From: Streptomyces poriferorum
GTDB taxonomy: Bacteria > Actinomycetota > Actinomycetes > Streptomycetales > Streptomycetaceae
Assembly (NCBI RefSeq): GCF_019399235.1
Contig: NZ_JAELVH010000055.1
Coordinates: 1-56,207 of the forward strand
Direction: 5' to 3'
Length of the DNA stretch: 56,207 bases
The notes beneath the pieces were generated by a model, which had not been told where the DNA came from, did not search any database, and was given only the letters and a program-made list of their open reading frames with translations. A program made the translations under genes and the position numbers. Numbering within the stretch: position 1 is the first letter of the stretch; every line of letters begins with the position of its first letter. Shown here one piece after another: positions 17,764 through 26,984 of this stretch.

Positions 17764-17801
17764 ACCGGCTGCGGATGCCCGGCCGGGCATCCGCAGCCGG
17801 T
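17764..17801 (-). terminator. Terminator after arc
   Basis: Perfect 17-base stem (ACCGGCTGCGGATGCCC and complement) with a GGCC loop, seven bases past the arc stop. It separates arc from the dop-pup-prcBA unit. Confidence 0.85.
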
Positions 17802-17808
17802 CTGCGTT

Positions 17809-19575
17809 CTAGAGGTACTGCCCGGTATTCGCCACCGTGTCGATGGAGCGACCGGTGTCCGCGCCCTGCTTTCCGGTGACGAGTGTGCGGATGAAGACGA
17901 TCCGCTCACCCTTCTTGCCGGAGATCCTGGCCCAGTCGTCCGGGTTGGTGGTGTTCGGCAGGTCCTCGTTCTCCTTGAACTCGTCCACGCAGGCCTGGAG
18001 GAGATGGGAGACGCGCAGGCCCTTCTGGCCCTGCTCGAGGAAGGCCTTGATGGCCATCTTCTTGGCCCGGTCGACGATGTTCTGGATCATCGCGCCGGAG
18101 TTGAAGTCCTTGAAGTACAGGACTTCCTTGTCGCCGTTGGCGTACGTGACCTCGAGGAAGCGGTTCTCCTCGGACTCGGTGTACATCCGCTCGACGACCG
18201 ACTGGATCATCGCGTGGGCCGCGGCCTCCTTGGAGCCCGTGTGCTCGGCCAGATCGTCCGCGTGCAGGGGCAGCGAGGGCGTGAGGTACTTCGCGAAGAT
18301 GTCCTTCGCGGCCTCTGCGTCGGGACGCTCGATCTTGATCTTCACATCGAGGCGGCCGGGGCGCAGGATCGCGGGGTCGATCATGTCCTCGCGGTTGGAG
18401 GCGCCGATGACGATGACGTTCTCCAGGCCCTCGACACCGTCGATCTCGGCGAGCAGCTGGGGGACGATGGTGTTCTCCACGTCCGAGCTGACACCGGATC
18501 CGCGGGTGCGGAAGAGGGACTCCATCTCGTCGAAGAAGACGATGACGGGGGTACCCTCACTCGCCTTCTCGCGGGCACGCTGGAAGACCAGGCGGATGTG
18601 GCGCTCGGTCTCGCCGACGTACTTGTTGAGGAGCTCCGGACCCTTGATGTTGAGGAAGTAGCTCTTCCCGGCCGGCTGGCCGGTCACTTCGGCGACCTTC
18701 TTGGCAAGGGAGTTGGCGACGGCCTTGGCAATGAGTGTCTTGCCGCAGCCGGGTGGGCCGTAGAGCAGGATGCCCTTCGGCGGCCGGAGCTCGTGCTCCT
18801 TGAAGAGGTCGGGGTGGAGGTAGGGGAGCTCGACCGCGTCGCGGATCAGCTCGATCTGGTCGCCCAGGCCACCGATCTTGTTGTAATCGATGTCCGGGAC
18901 TTCTTCGAGGACGAGCTCTTCGACCTCGCTCTTGGGGACGACTTCGTAGACGTAGCCGGACCTGGGTTCGAGCAGCAGGGCGTCGCCGGGGCGGATGGTG
19001 ATGTCCAGCAACGGCTCGGCGAGCCGCACCACCCGTTCCTCGTCGGTGTGCCCGACCACCAGGGCTCGTTCGCCGTCCTCAAGGATCTCCTTGAGGGTGA
19101 CGATGTCCCCGGCCCGCTCGAATTCCATGGCGTCGACCACGTTGAGCGCTTCGTTGAGCATGACTTCCTGGCCGCGCCGGAGGTCTTCGAGCTCAACGCT
19201 GGGACTGACGTTCACCCGGAGCTTGCGGCCCCCGGTGAAGATGTCGCAGGTACCGTCCTCGTTCGCATGCAGGAACACACCGAAGCCGGCCGGCGGCTGT
19301 GCGAGCCGGTCGACCTCTTCCTTGAGGGCCACGATCTGGTCGCGGGCCTCTCGGAGTGTGCCGGCGAGCCGCTCGTTCTGTGCGGACACGCCTGCGAGGT
19401 TGGTCTGCAACTCGACGATCCGCTCTTCGAGAATCCTCGTATGACGCGGAGAGTCGGCGAGCTTACGTCGCAGGACGGCGATTTCCTGCTCAAGATAGGC
19501 GACCTGGCCGGCTGGGTCATCGGACCCCCGCCCGGGCCGGATGCCGCGGTTGATGTCGTCGTCGTGGGCTGCCAC
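17809..19575 (-). CDS. arc: Proteasome-associated AAA ATPase ARC (Mpa)
   Basis: A 588-residue ring ATPase that binds pupylated proteins, unfolds them and feeds them into the 20S core. In order: an N-terminal coiled coil (about 22-92), tandem OB domains (about 95-225), Walker A GPPGCGKT (273-280), Walker B VIVFFDE (344-350) and the C-terminus TGQYL, whose penultimate Tyr docks on the proteasome. The GTG at 19575 was chosen because of a GGAGGTGAG site; an upstream TTG in frame has none. Divergent from a ferredoxin gene. Confidence 0.96.
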   Translation of the reverse strand: MAAHDDDINRGIRPGRGSDDPAGQVAYLEQEIAVLRRKLADSPRHTRILEERIVELQTNLAGVSAQNERLAGTLREARDQIVALKEEVDRLAQPPAGFGVFLHANEDGTCDIFTGGRKLRVNVSPSVELEDLRRGQEVMLNEALNVVDAMEFERAGDIVTLKEILEDGERALVVGHTDEERVVRLAEPLLDITIRPGDALLLEPRSGYVYEVVPKSEVEELVLEEVPDIDYNKIGGLGDQIELIRDAVELPYLHPDLFKEHELRPPKGILLYGPPGCGKTLIAKAVANSLAKKVAEVTGQPAGKSYFLNIKGPELLNKYVGETERHIRLVFQRAREKASEGTPVIVFFDEMESLFRTRGSGVSSDVENTIVPQLLAEIDGVEGLENVIVIGASNREDMIDPAILRPGRLDVKIKIERPDAEAAKDIFAKYLTPSLPLHADDLAEHTGSKEAAAHAMIQSVVERMYTESEENRFLEVTYANGDKEVLYFKDFNSGAMIQNIVDRAKKMAIKAFLEQGQKGLRVSHLLQACVDEFKENEDLPNTTNPDDWARISGKKGERIVFIRTLVTGKQGADTGRSIDTVANTGQYL

Positions 19576-19756
19576 GGTCCTCACCTCCTCCAAGGGGAGC
19601 TGGACGCTTCCTGACCCTACCTGGGTGGGTGATGATTGAAACCCCTAGATCACAAAGACTGTGGGGCGTGTCCGATCTTCACCCTTGCGCTCTCTCCCTC
19701 GTGTCAGGTGAATACCCACCCTTCAACCTCCGAAAGCGGCCGGTTGTATCGTCGAA

Positions 19757-19788
19757 GTGTTCAACACCCGTCAGGGGTGGCTTTTTTT
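19757..19788 (+). promoter_or_regulatory. Terminator-like leader before the ferredoxin gene
   Basis: Two overlapping small hairpins lie 30-60 bases upstream of the ferredoxin start: GTGTT-C-AACAC (19757-19767) and CACCC-GTCAG-GGGTG (19765-19779). The second is followed closely by seven T (19782-19788), rare in this GC-rich DNA. They share bases and cannot form together, which fits an attenuator. A conventional terminator for an unseen short transcript is also possible. Confidence 0.45.
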
Positions 19789-19817
19789 GGTTCGGATACG
19801 CAGGAACGGCAGGAGAA

Positions 19818-20129
19818 ATGACCGTGCAGCAGGACGCTCCCACCGGTAGCGGGACTCAGGATCTGGAGGTCTGGATCGACCAGGACCTCTGCACGGGGGA
19901 CGGCATCTGCGTGCAGTACGCGCCGGAGGTGTTCGAGCTGGACATCGACGGACTCGCGTATGTGAAGAGCGATCAGGACGAGCTGCTCCAGGACAAGGGC
20001 GCGACCACGCGGGTCCCGCTGCCGATCCTTCAGGACGTGGTCGACTCGGCCAAGGAGTGCCCTGGCGACTGTATTCATGTACGGCGCGTTTCGGACAGGG
20101 TCGAGGTCTTCGGTCCCGACGCGGCCTGA
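19818..20129 (+). CDS. 3Fe-4S ferredoxin
   Basis: A 103-residue ferredoxin. Cys25 and Cys31 are five residues apart (CTGDGIC), with Asp28 where a 4Fe-4S protein would have a cysteine, and Cys81 precedes Pro (CPGDC, also Cys85). This pattern fits a single 3Fe-4S cluster. It probably passes electrons to a redox enzyme such as a cytochrome P450, but none is encoded in the window. ATG start with an AGGAGA site. It is divergent from arc, with a terminator-like leader. Confidence 0.9.
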   Translation: MTVQQDAPTGSGTQDLEVWIDQDLCTGDGICVQYAPEVFELDIDGLAYVKSDQDELLQDKGATTRVPLPILQDVVDSAKECPGDCIHVRRVSDRVEVFGPDAA

Positions 20130-20143
20130 CCGCGCGGTGCCGG

Positions 20144-20167
20144 CCGCCCGGCCGCCGGCCCGGGCGG
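20144..20167. terminator. Terminator between ferredoxin and membrane-protein genes
   Basis: Eight-base stem CCGCCCGG / CCGGGCGG with an eight-base loop between convergent genes. Weaker than the other terminators in the window. Confidence 0.5.
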
Positions 20168-20189
20168 CGGACTCACCGGGTGCCGGCGG

Positions 20190-20882
20190 TCAGACTCCGG
20201 CGCCTGCGGGGTCCTGCGGCCGGCTGCTGCGCACGAAGGCGCCGTTCCGCCACTGCCAGGTGACCTGCTCCTGCTCGTCCGGGCAGCAGGAGGGAACCGA
20301 GGGCGAGGAGTAGCCGAGGAGCGTGGCGGAGACGACGCCGTCACGCACCGCGAAGTCACCGACGCTCATCTTCTGGACGGGGTCCACCAGGGTCGCGACG
20401 ATCCGTGGTGCGGCCCCGTTTCCCTGTGTGAGGACGTAGACGCCGCTGGGCGGGGTACCGGATCCGGCCGCGCAGTGGACCACCGCGACGGTTTCCGGAC
20501 GGCCGTCGCCGTCGAGGTCGCCGGGAGCCTGTTTGGCCACGGTGTGGCCTGCCCCGCCGCATTCGAGGGGGAAGTCCGCATGCGCCGGGTCGGGCGGCGC
20601 GAGGGCGGGGGACGCGCCGTGCTGTGCCACGGTGCGGTGGGGGGTGGAGGCCGAGGCGCTCGCGTCGGGCTGGAGCAGACCGGCTGCCGCGACGACGGCG
20701 GCCATGGCTGCTGCCGTGGCGAGCCAGTGCATCGGCGTGGTGTCGGTGTGCGCGAGGTCCGGGAGCGCGGAGGTCTGCACGCGGGATGTCTCCTGTGGTT
20801 CCTGTGGTGCGGAATGCCGGAAAGGCAGTGCCGTCGGCGGGACGTCGGCGGCGGGGTGGGGGTGGCCAGCATCGTGCCACAC
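20190..20882 (-). CDS. Membrane-anchored or secreted protein of unknown function
   Basis: A 230-residue open frame. A cytoplasmic N-terminal 50 residues is followed by one hydrophobic segment (MHWLATAAAMAAVVAAAGLL) and an extracellular Ala/Pro-rich linker. The C-terminal domain contains GDLDGDGRPETVAVV, resembling an FG-GAP or EF-hand-like calcium loop, plus CC and a single other Cys pair. GTG start with a weak site, so the true start may be further in. I do not recognise the family. It shares a convergent terminator with the ferredoxin gene. Confidence 0.65.
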   Translation of the reverse strand: MWHDAGHPHPAADVPPTALPFRHSAPQEPQETSRVQTSALPDLAHTDTTPMHWLATAAAMAAVVAAAGLLQPDASASASTPHRTVAQHGASPALAPPDPAHADFPLECGGAGHTVAKQAPGDLDGDGRPETVAVVHCAAGSGTPPSGVYVLTQGNGAAPRIVATLVDPVQKMSVGDFAVRDGVVSATLLGYSSPSVPSCCPDEQEQVTWQWRNGAFVRSSRPQDPAGAGV

Positions 20883-20957
20883 CTCACACGGCAGTGGAAC
20901 GGTGGGGTCGCCACGGATCCCGCCCGGCGTTCAACGCGCACTCATGGGCAACGAAAA

Positions 20958-21007
20958 GGCGCCGCCGCCGGGTTCCCGGGTCGGTCCGGGAACCCGGCGG
21001 CGGCGCC
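20958..21007 (-). terminator. Terminator after trmI
   Basis: Perfect 22-base stem with a six-base loop (GTCGGT). On the minus strand it is followed by CCTTTTCG. It is the strongest intrinsic terminator in the window and lies 54 bases after the trmI stop. Confidence 0.92.
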
Positions 21008-21061
21008 GGTACGTCGGGGTGCGCGCCGAAGGCACACCCCGGCTCAGATCTGCGGGCGGTC

Positions 21062-21970
21062 TCAGTCGCGGGTCGCGGAGCCGCTCTGGCTGCCCGGGCC
21101 CGTGTAGTCATCGCCGTAGGCGCCCTTGGAGGGGCGGCGGCGGCGCGGCGGGGGCTGGACTCCGTCGGCCAGCCGGCGGGCGGTGACCAGGAATCCGGTG
21201 TGGCCGATCATGCGGTGGTCCGGGCGCACGGCGAGGCCCTCGACGTGCCAGTTGCGGATCATCGACTCCCAGGGCTGCGGTTCGGCGAAGCAGCCGATCT
21301 CGCGGATGGACTCGACCGTCCGGGAGAGCTGGGTGGTGGTCGCGACGTACGCGCAGAGGATGCCGCCGGGGACGAGCGCCTTGGAGACGACGTCCAGGCA
21401 CTCCCAGGGCGCGAGCATGTCCAGGACGACGCGGTCCACGTCGGTCTCCGTCAGGTTGTCCTGAAGGTCGCCGATGGTGAGCTGCCATGCGGGGTGCGGG
21501 CTGCCGAAGTAGCGCTCGACGTTCTGCTGGGCGATCTCGGCGAAGTCCTCGCGGCGCTCGTAGGAGTGCAGCATGCCCTGCTCGCCGATGGCGCGGAGCA
21601 GGAAGGTGGACAGTGCGCCGGATCCGACGCCGGCTTCCACGACGCGGGCGCCGGGGAAGATGTCGCCGAACGCCAGGATCTGACCCGCGTCCTTGGGGTA
21701 GACCACGGCGGCGCCGCGGGGCATGGACAGGACGTAGTCGGGGAGCAGGGGGCGCAGCGCCAGGTAGACGACGTTTCCCGTGGTACGGACAACACTGCCC
21801 TCGGGAGCACCGATCAGCTCGTCGTGCGAGAAAGAACCCTTGTGGGTGTGGAAGTTCTTTCCGGCTTCGAGCGTGAAGGTGTAGTGGCGTCCCTTGGGAT
21901 CGGTGAGCTGGACCTGGTCCCCGACCTTGAAGGGCCCACGTCGGCGGGCGGCACCGGTCGGTTCAGACAT
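21062..21970 (-). CDS. trmI: tRNA (adenine-58-N1)-methyltransferase TrmI
   Basis: A 302-residue SAM-dependent enzyme that methylates A58 in the T-loop of tRNAs. An N-terminal beta domain (GPFKVGDQVQLTDPKGRHYT) is followed by a Rossmann fold with the SAM loop VVEAGVGSGALS and a DRVVLDMLAPWE motif. In M. tuberculosis the orthologue (Rv2118c) also lies close to the proteasome genes. It is a single-gene unit with its own terminator. Confidence 0.93.
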   Translation of the reverse strand: MSEPTGAARRRGPFKVGDQVQLTDPKGRHYTFTLEAGKNFHTHKGSFSHDELIGAPEGSVVRTTGNVVYLALRPLLPDYVLSMPRGAAVVYPKDAGQILAFGDIFPGARVVEAGVGSGALSTFLLRAIGEQGMLHSYERREDFAEIAQQNVERYFGSPHPAWQLTIGDLQDNLTETDVDRVVLDMLAPWECLDVVSKALVPGGILCAYVATTTQLSRTVESIREIGCFAEPQPWESMIRNWHVEGLAVRPDHRMIGHTGFLVTARRLADGVQPPPRRRRPSKGAYGDDYTGPGSQSGSATRD

Positions 21971-22032
21971 GTGACCAGCGTACCGGTGTTTGCGGGGCCT
22001 CCGACCGCCCGCCCCGGCGGGGGCTACGGCCT

Positions 22033-23283
22033 TCAGGCGGCGGGGCGGGCCATGGCGGCGACGAACGCACGCTCGACGTCGGCGGTGGAGAGCACTCCGT
22101 AGATCTCACCGGTGTCCTCGACGACGAGGTACTCGGTGGCGGGGCTGGCCTTGAGGCGGTCCAGGAGGGCCTCGCCGGCCAGTTCGGCGGAGACCTTCAT
22201 GCCGTCGGTGAGGTCTTGGGCGAGGCCGCTGACGGCGACCCAGGGGCGGCGGTGTTCGGGGACGGCGACGATGGCGGCCTCCCGGACGACGGCCTGGGGT
22301 TCGCCGGTTCCGTCGACGACGACCAGGGCGCGGGCTCCTGCCTCGTTGGCCCGGCGCAGGGCCTCGGAGAGCGGGGTGTCGGCCTCGACCGGGACGGCGC
22401 GCCGGGTGAGGGCGCGGGCCTGCAGGTCGGGGAGGTGTTCGCGGAGCCGGGCCATGCGCAGGCTGTTGCCCGCGCCGGTCCAGATGATGGCGGCGAGGAT
22501 CGCGGCGAGCAGGGCGTCGGTGACGGTGTCCATGCCGCTGATCTCTCGGTTGCCGCTCCCGAGGACGTCGGTGTGGGTGAGGAGGGGCAGGCCGACGAGG
22601 GTGACGACGGCGAGGGCGCGGCCGACCCAGGCGGCGGCGACGGTGCCGCTCATCGGGCGGCCGGTGATCTTCCAGACGACGGCGCGGAGCATCCGGCCTC
22701 CGTCGAGCGGGAGGCCGGGCAGGAGGTTGAACGCGGCGACGATGAGGTTGGAGATCATCAGTCCGCCGAGCAGCACGCCGGGCACGGTGCCGGCCTCGAC
22801 GAACTTCATCGGGACGTAGAAGACGCCCGCCAGGACCAGGGAGAGCAGCGGACCGACGAAGGCGAGGACGAATTCGCGGCCGGGCGTCTCGGATTCCTTC
22901 TCGATCTCGGAGACGCCGCCGAAGAACTGGAGCTGGATCCGGCGGACCGGGAGCTTGTAGCGCAGGGCGGCGACCGTGTGGGCGAGTTCGTGGACGAGCA
23001 CCGAGGCGTAGAACGCGATCGCGAAGAAGAGGGCGACCAGGTAGCGCGCCGCGCCGAGGTCGGGCAGGACACGGTCGAGCTGGCCGCCGAAGACCCAGGT
23101 GATCAGGGCCGCCACGACGAACCAGCTGGGCGCCACGTAGACGGGCACTCCGAAGGGGCGGCCCATGAGGATGCCGCCTCCCGGATCCTCCTTGTGTCCC
23201 GGGGCGCCCTTGTCGGGGCCGCCGCCGGGGCCCGTACCCCCTGGGCCGGGCTGCGGCCGCCCGCTGTTGCCGCTCTCGTCCAC
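22033..23283 (-). CDS. Site-2 protease family membrane zinc peptidase with CBS domains
   Basis: A 416-residue intramembrane metalloprotease. After a Gly/Pro-rich cytoplasmic stretch there are several membrane spans, the zinc motif HELAH (98-102) and a second metal ligand in LLPGLPLDGGRML (about 212). Two CBS modules form the C-terminus (about 300-410) and may sense a nucleotide. It probably cleaves a membrane protein, such as an anti-sigma factor, but no partner is visible. GTG start; divergent from the nuclease gene. Confidence 0.92.
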   Translation of the reverse strand: MDESGNSGRPQPGPGGTGPGGGPDKGAPGHKEDPGGGILMGRPFGVPVYVAPSWFVVAALITWVFGGQLDRVLPDLGAARYLVALFFAIAFYASVLVHELAHTVAALRYKLPVRRIQLQFFGGVSEIEKESETPGREFVLAFVGPLLSLVLAGVFYVPMKFVEAGTVPGVLLGGLMISNLIVAAFNLLPGLPLDGGRMLRAVVWKITGRPMSGTVAAAWVGRALAVVTLVGLPLLTHTDVLGSGNREISGMDTVTDALLAAILAAIIWTGAGNSLRMARLREHLPDLQARALTRRAVPVEADTPLSEALRRANEAGARALVVVDGTGEPQAVVREAAIVAVPEHRRPWVAVSGLAQDLTDGMKVSAELAGEALLDRLKASPATEYLVVEDTGEIYGVLSTADVERAFVAAMARPAA

Positions 23284-23389
23284 GAGGTCCCTTCGGTCGG
23301 TGCCGTTTCGGCACGATCATGCAGTGTTCGAGGGTCTGTGGTCGATGGTATGCCGATCGGTGTCAGTGGCGGGTCGTAGGGTCTTCGTC

Positions 23390-24301
23390 ATGACCTCAGT
23401 ACCGCGGCCGCCTCAGCCGCCCTCGTCCCTTTCGCCGTCGCGGGCGAGCGATTTCATGCAGTGCCCCCTGCTGTACCGCTTCCGGGTCATCGACAAGCTG
23501 CCGCAGAAGCCCAGCGAGGCGGCTACCCGGGGCACGCTGGTGCATGCGGTGCTGGAGCGGTTGTTCGACAATCCCGCGCCGGAGCGCACGCCGGGGCGGG
23601 CCACCTCGTTGATCCCGGCCCAGTGGGACCGGCTGCTGGAGTCGAAGCCGGAGCTGGCGGAGCTGTTCGCCGAGGACCCGGAGGGCGAGCGGCTCGCGCG
23701 ATGGCTGTCGGAGGCGGAGCGGCTGGTGGAGCGCTGGTTCTCGCTGGAGGATCCGACGCGCCTGGAGCCGGCCGAGCGGGAGATGTTCGTCGAGACGGAG
23801 CTGGAGTCCGGTCTGCGGCTGCGCGGGGTGATCGACCGGATCGACGTGACGCCGACGGGCGAGGTCCGGATCGTGGACTACAAGACGGGGAAGGCGCCGC
23901 GTCCGGAGTACGCGGAGGGCGCGCTCTTCCAGATGAAGTTCTACGCGCTGGTGATCTGGCGGCTCAAGGGCGTGGTGCCGCGCCGGCTCCAGCTGGTCTA
24001 CCTCGGCAGCGGCGACGTGATGACGTACGACCCGGTGGTGGCGGACCTGGAGCGGGTGGAGCGCAAGCTGCTGGCGCTGTGGGACGCGATCTCGCTGGCG
24101 ACGGAGACGGGCGAGTGGCGGCCGCGGCCGACGAAGCTGTGCGGCTGGTGCGACCATCAGGCACTCTGTCCCGAATTCGGTGGGACTCCCCCGGTGTATC
24201 CGCTGTCGGTGCGCCCGGCGGAGTCGACGCAGGATGTCCAGGGCAGAATGGACCCGGTCCGGGCTGACACCGGCCGGCCCGGTGCCCTTGAAGGACATTG
24301 A
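23390..24301 (+). CDS. RecB-family PD-(D/E)XK nuclease with an iron-sulfur staple
   Basis: A 303-residue protein like the C-terminal nuclease of AddB/RecB and Cas4. The nuclease core is LRGVIDRIDV followed by VRIVDYKTGKA. One cysteine near the N-terminus (FMQCPLLYRF) and three at the C-terminus (LCGWCDHQALCPEF) form a four-Cys set expected to hold a 4Fe-4S cluster. Probably a DNA end-processing enzyme. The ATG was chosen as the first residue before the conserved SPSRASDF. Stop and ribosome site of the next gene overlap. Confidence 0.9.
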   Translation: MTSVPRPPQPPSSLSPSRASDFMQCPLLYRFRVIDKLPQKPSEAATRGTLVHAVLERLFDNPAPERTPGRATSLIPAQWDRLLESKPELAELFAEDPEGERLARWLSEAERLVERWFSLEDPTRLEPAEREMFVETELESGLRLRGVIDRIDVTPTGEVRIVDYKTGKAPRPEYAEGALFQMKFYALVIWRLKGVVPRRLQLVYLGSGDVMTYDPVVADLERVERKLLALWDAISLATETGEWRPRPTKLCGWCDHQALCPEFGGTPPVYPLSVRPAESTQDVQGRMDPVRADTGRPGALEGH

Positions 24302-24310
24302 GGAGATTCC

Positions 24311-24982
24311 GTGGCAATCCGCGTCCTACTGGTCGACGACCAACCGCTGCTGCGCACCGGCTTCCGGATGATTCTGGAGGCGGAGGGCGACCTCGCGGTG
24401 GTGGGCGAGGCCGGTGACGGTCTCCAGGCGCTCGACCAGGTGCGGGCGCTGCAGCCCGATGTGGTGCTGATGGACATCCGGATGCCGCGGATGGACGGCG
24501 TCGAGGCGACGCGCCAGATCACCGGTCCGGGCCGGGACGGCCCGGCGAAGGTGCTGGTGCTGACGACGTTCGATCTCGACGAGTACGTGGTGGAGGCGCT
24601 GCGCGCCGGCGCCAGCGGCTTCCTGCTGAAGGACGCCCCGGCCAATGAGCTGGTGCAGGCGATCCGGGTGGTCGCCGGTGGCGAGGCGATGCTCGCGCCG
24701 AGCATCACGCGCCGGCTGCTCGACAAGTACGCGGACCATCTGCCGTCCGGCGAGGAGCCGGTCCCGGACACCCTGCACACGCTCACGGACCGTGAGGTGG
24801 AGGTCCTGAAGCTGGTGGCACGCGGCCTGTCGAACGCGGAGATCGCCGCCGATCTGTTCGTCAGCGAGACCACCGTCAAGACGCATGTGGGTCATGTGCT
24901 GACGAAGCTGGGGCTGCGCGACCGGGTCCAGGCCGCGGTGTACGCGTACGAGAGCGGACTGGTGCGCCCCGGCGCCCAGTGA
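24311..24982 (+). CDS. NarL/LuxR-family response regulator (orphan)
   Basis: A 223-residue two-component regulator. The receiver has acidic Asp9 and Asp10 and the phosphorylation site Asp55 (VVLMDIRMPRMDG). The C-terminal LuxR helix-turn-helix reads LTDREVEVLKLVARGLSNAE. GTG start with a GAGGAG site that overlaps the nuclease stop, so the two genes are co-transcribed. No histidine kinase lies nearby; its partner must be elsewhere. Confidence 0.93.
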   Translation: MAIRVLLVDDQPLLRTGFRMILEAEGDLAVVGEAGDGLQALDQVRALQPDVVLMDIRMPRMDGVEATRQITGPGRDGPAKVLVLTTFDLDEYVVEALRAGASGFLLKDAPANELVQAIRVVAGGEAMLAPSITRRLLDKYADHLPSGEEPVPDTLHTLTDREVEVLKLVARGLSNAEIAADLFVSETTVKTHVGHVLTKLGLRDRVQAAVYAYESGLVRPGAQ

Positions 24983-25016
24983 CCCTTCGGGGCCGGGGCC
25001 GGGGCGGCATCGCGTG

Positions 25017-26612
25017 TCAGCTGCGGCCGAGCTCCCACAGCTGGAGGTCGGCGGAGGAGTTGACCGCCCATTCGACGCCGGTGAGTCCCTCGCGGGAGGC
25101 GACGTACTGCTTGCCCTGCCAGACCGGGAGGACGGGGACGTCCTCGGCGACGATGTCCTGGAGCTGCTGGAAGGTCTTGGTGGCGGCGCTGCGGTCGTCC
25201 TCGCGGCGGGACTGCGGGATGAGGGTCTTCTGGGCCACGGTCGACCGGTAGGGCGAGTTGAGGAAGTTGTCCTTGTCGAGGAACGGCGCCGTGTAGTTGT
25301 CGGGGTCCGGGAAGTCGGGGAACCAGCCCATGCCGTAGGCGGCGTAGTCGCCGCGCACCTCGGCCGGGCGGTACTTCGCCCAGGGGGTGCCTTCGATGGT
25401 GATGTCGAACAGTCCGGTGTCGTTGAACTGCTTCTTCAGTGTCCGGAACTCGGCGGCGGTGGCCTCGCCGTAGTGGTCGGTCGTGTAGTGGAGGGTGAAC
25501 TTCACCGGCGTGTGGATCCCGGCGTCCTTCAGGATGGCGGCGGCCTCGGTGGCGCTGGGCTCGCCGTACTTGTTGAAGAACGAGTTGGTGTGCCCGGTGA
25601 TGCTGGACGGGATCAGTGAGTACAGCGGCTCGGCCGTCGTCCCGTAGACCTCGCTCGCGATCTGACCGCGGTCGATGATCTGGGCCATGGCCTGGCGGAC
25701 CGCCTTGTTCTTCACGGCGGGGTCCTCGGTGTCGAAGCCGAGGTAGCTGATCGCGAGGCCGGGCATCTCGGTGAGCTTGACGTCTTCCTTGGGCTTCTCC
25801 AGCATCTGCTGGGCCTGCCCGGGCGACATGGTGCGGGTCATCATGTCGATCTTCTTCTCGTCGAGCGCCTTGCCCATGGCGGTGGCGTCGGGGAAGAGAT
25901 CGAGTTCGACCTTGTCGTTCAGCACCTTCAGGTCGCCCTTGTAACGGGGGTTCTTGGTGAAGACGACTTTCACGACCTGATCGTTCTTCACTTCGGGCTT
26001 CATGGTGTACGGGCCGGAACCGTCCACCTGGAAACCGCTGCGCGCGGAGGTCGCCGGGTATTTGTCCTTCTGGACAATTCCGGCGGGCGGCGTGGAGAGT
26101 TTGTACGGGAAGGTCGCGTCCGAGGTCCGGAGATGGAATATGACCTCTCGGTCGCCCTTGGTCTCGACGGTGTCGATGTTGTTGAGCAGGGACACGGGTC
26201 CGTTGGTGGACTTGATCCGGACGACGCGGTCGATGGAGTACTTGACGTCCTCGGCGGTGACCGCTCTGCCGTCGGCGAATTCGAGTCCCGCGCGCAGCTT
26301 GCAGCGGTAGCTCTCGTTGGCCGTGTCCGTGAAGGCGCAGCTCTCGGCCGCCTCGGGCACCGGCAGACCGCCGCCCCGGGGGACATGCATGAGGGTCTGG
26401 ACCGTCTGCCGCAGCACGTTCCAGACGCCCGCCTCGTAGCCGATGGCCGGGTCGAGGGGTGCCGGGGCTTCCTCGGAGGCGACGAACTGGTCCGTAGTGC
26501 CGACAACGATGGCACCGTTGCCACCGCTCCCGCCGTCCGACGCGCCACAGGCGGCGAGTACGGGCGCGAGCAGGCCGACGACGGCCGGCAGCACCAGAGT
26601 CTTGCGGTTCAT
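25017..26612 (-). CDS. Family 5 extracellular solute-binding lipoprotein
   Basis: A 531-residue peptide/nickel-type ABC substrate-binding protein. The signal peptide ends at a lipobox (LAACG, Cys22), and the body contains the family stretch DVKYSIDRVVRIKSTNGPV and PSSITGHTNSFFNKYGEP. It would capture a peptide or similar ligand outside the cell. No permease or ATPase genes accompany it, so it either feeds a remote transporter or acts as a sensor. Convergent with the response regulator gene; a 372-base AT-richer leader lies upstream. Confidence 0.92.
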   Translation of the reverse strand: MNRKTLVLPAVVGLLAPVLAACGASDGGSGGNGAIVVGTTDQFVASEEAPAPLDPAIGYEAGVWNVLRQTVQTLMHVPRGGGLPVPEAAESCAFTDTANESYRCKLRAGLEFADGRAVTAEDVKYSIDRVVRIKSTNGPVSLLNNIDTVETKGDREVIFHLRTSDATFPYKLSTPPAGIVQKDKYPATSARSGFQVDGSGPYTMKPEVKNDQVVKVVFTKNPRYKGDLKVLNDKVELDLFPDATAMGKALDEKKIDMMTRTMSPGQAQQMLEKPKEDVKLTEMPGLAISYLGFDTEDPAVKNKAVRQAMAQIIDRGQIASEVYGTTAEPLYSLIPSSITGHTNSFFNKYGEPSATEAAAILKDAGIHTPVKFTLHYTTDHYGEATAAEFRTLKKQFNDTGLFDITIEGTPWAKYRPAEVRGDYAAYGMGWFPDFPDPDNYTAPFLDKDNFLNSPYRSTVAQKTLIPQSRREDDRSAATKTFQQLQDIVAEDVPVLPVWQGKQYVASREGLTGVEWAVNSSADLQLWELGRS

Positions 26613-26984
26613 CGTGGACGTTCTCCCTCATGCGGTCATGGAGAAAACGACATTAGTAGCCGCCGCCGATGGGGCCGGACCGGTTCCGCGGCCCGGACAA
26701 TCAGAGAGCCCGGGAAGTCAACGGCGAGTAAATTTCCCGCTCCCGGAATCTCCCGGAATGATTCGTACACGGATTCATCAATCAGGACACTTGGGTACGC
26801 CCGGTGGGCGGCCCGGCAGATTTCAGCCACCCCCCGGCCATCCGATGAGTGACGAAAGTCACGCGGCGGACACGCTTCCGCTTTGACGTGTCCCCGCCTT
26901 ATCGACACCATGGTGCGACATAAAACGCACGCCTTTTCGCGAGAGCTTTTCCGTACATTCACAGAAATACTCTCGGTGCGCACA
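26613..26984. other. Intergenic region without a recognised gene
   Basis: 372 bases of relatively AT-rich DNA between the binding-protein start and the HAD gene stop. I find no open frame with codon bias or a ribosome site. On the minus strand a TTGAC lies at 26721-26717 but no matching -10 at good spacing. A CCCGGAAT direct repeat occurs near 26745-26760. It most likely holds the promoter and a long leader of the binding-protein gene. Confidence 0.5.
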
